From: Augochlora pura
Lineage: Eukaryota; Arthropoda; Insecta; Hymenoptera; Halictidae
Direction: 5' to 3'
DNA: 64,000 nucleotides
NCBI RefSeq assembly: GCF_028453695.1
Contig: NC_135780.1
Coordinates: 5,580,001-5,644,000 of the forward strand
The notes beneath the pieces are model-generated. The model did not search any database. It saw only the letters and a list, made by a program, of their open reading frames with translations, and was not told the origin of the DNA. Of this stretch, positions 63,486-64,000 are shown in pieces. The translations under genes were made by a program, and so were the position numbers. Position 1 is the first letter of the stretch. The number at the start of each line of letters is the position of its first letter.

Positions 63486-64000
63486 TTTGACATGTATGAC
63501 GTGCAAGTTTATCAAAGATTCGCTCTCAAAAAACAGTTCTGAATATGGACGATACGTTCACTGTACAGTAAATTATTTCGGTAGTACATACATGGACAGA
63601 TTCAGAAAACGAAATATCTGAGTTTGTGCAAATTGCGACAAGGCTCGCGGCTTGCCCGAAGTAAAGAACTCTAGTATCAAATCAGCGCCATGTTTATTTG
63701 CTGCGATATCAAAATTCATTATCACTACAAAGAGAAAAATCCATTAAAGATGACGCCTACACTATATCAACTCATAACAATCAACGCGTTTCATTTATTT
63801 TAAAGGCTGCATTTTTATGTATGGGATGCCTGCTAAATAAAAATGGCAATTATTTGGAAAGAAAAGCATATTTAAGAAAATGATCATTTTCAAATAAATC
63901 GTTCCAAAATGTTGAAATGTTAAATTTCTTTATCGTACAAGCTAAAGTGTTAAATTGCTCTAAAATTATTTTATATTATTTAATAAAATATGTCTTATCA
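63486..64000. other. Rab35 promoter side
   Basis: Upstream of Rab35 on the minus strand; slightly GC-richer for about 180 bases, then AT-rich. No box or exon can be named. Confidence 0.5.

Overview
This window is insect nuclear DNA, most likely from a hymenopteran and probably a bee. It is AT-rich, its genes have short introns with GT-AG ends, and it carries an intact maintenance DNA methyltransferase (Dnmt1), which flies lack. The species call is inference; no species-specific marker was found.

Layout: the 5' end of mitochondrial alanyl-tRNA synthetase (minus, runs off the left edge) faces an RRM/Gly-Tyr-rich RNA-binding protein gene (plus, about 2.0-8.7 kb, perhaps with an alternative last exon near 10.5 kb). 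PGM3 (minus, 12.1-14.2 kb) and Dnmt1 (minus, 15.6-20.8 kb) follow. Dnmt1 is head to head with LRR1 (plus, 21.8-23.2 kb), which converges on an unrecognised gene with an Asp run (minus, 24.3-25.5 kb). A PAP2/LPP lipid phosphatase gene of the wunen type (plus) spans about 28-39.5 kb with two alternative first exons. From 39.5 to 56.5 kb no known gene is recognised, but the sequence supports two unreported small multi-exon genes (44849-50740 and 42311-43780), a MITE-like element, a foldback hairpin and purine-rich promoter-like tracts. Ppa/FBXL14 (minus, 56.6-58.0 kb) with a long GC-rich leader, then Rab35 (minus, 62.1-63.5 kb), close the window.

Two observations stand out. First, a module of about 100 bp with two CCAAT boxes occurs five times, in opposed orientations, and only in the two divergent promoters of the window (AARS2/RRM gene and Dnmt1/LRR1). 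Second, a set of phase-compatible exons, each too short to stand out as an ORF, assembles into a 114-residue protein with a C-terminal membrane anchor.

Functionally the recognised genes are housekeeping: mitochondrial translation, UDP-GlcNAc synthesis (PGM3), replication-coupled methylation (Dnmt1), replisome removal (LRR1), lipid phosphate breakdown, SCF ubiquitination and endocytic recycling (Rab35). Exon junctions were worked out by eye from splice signals, reading phase and remembered homologues. The seven fully assembled main gene models and both candidate genes give coding lengths divisible by three.
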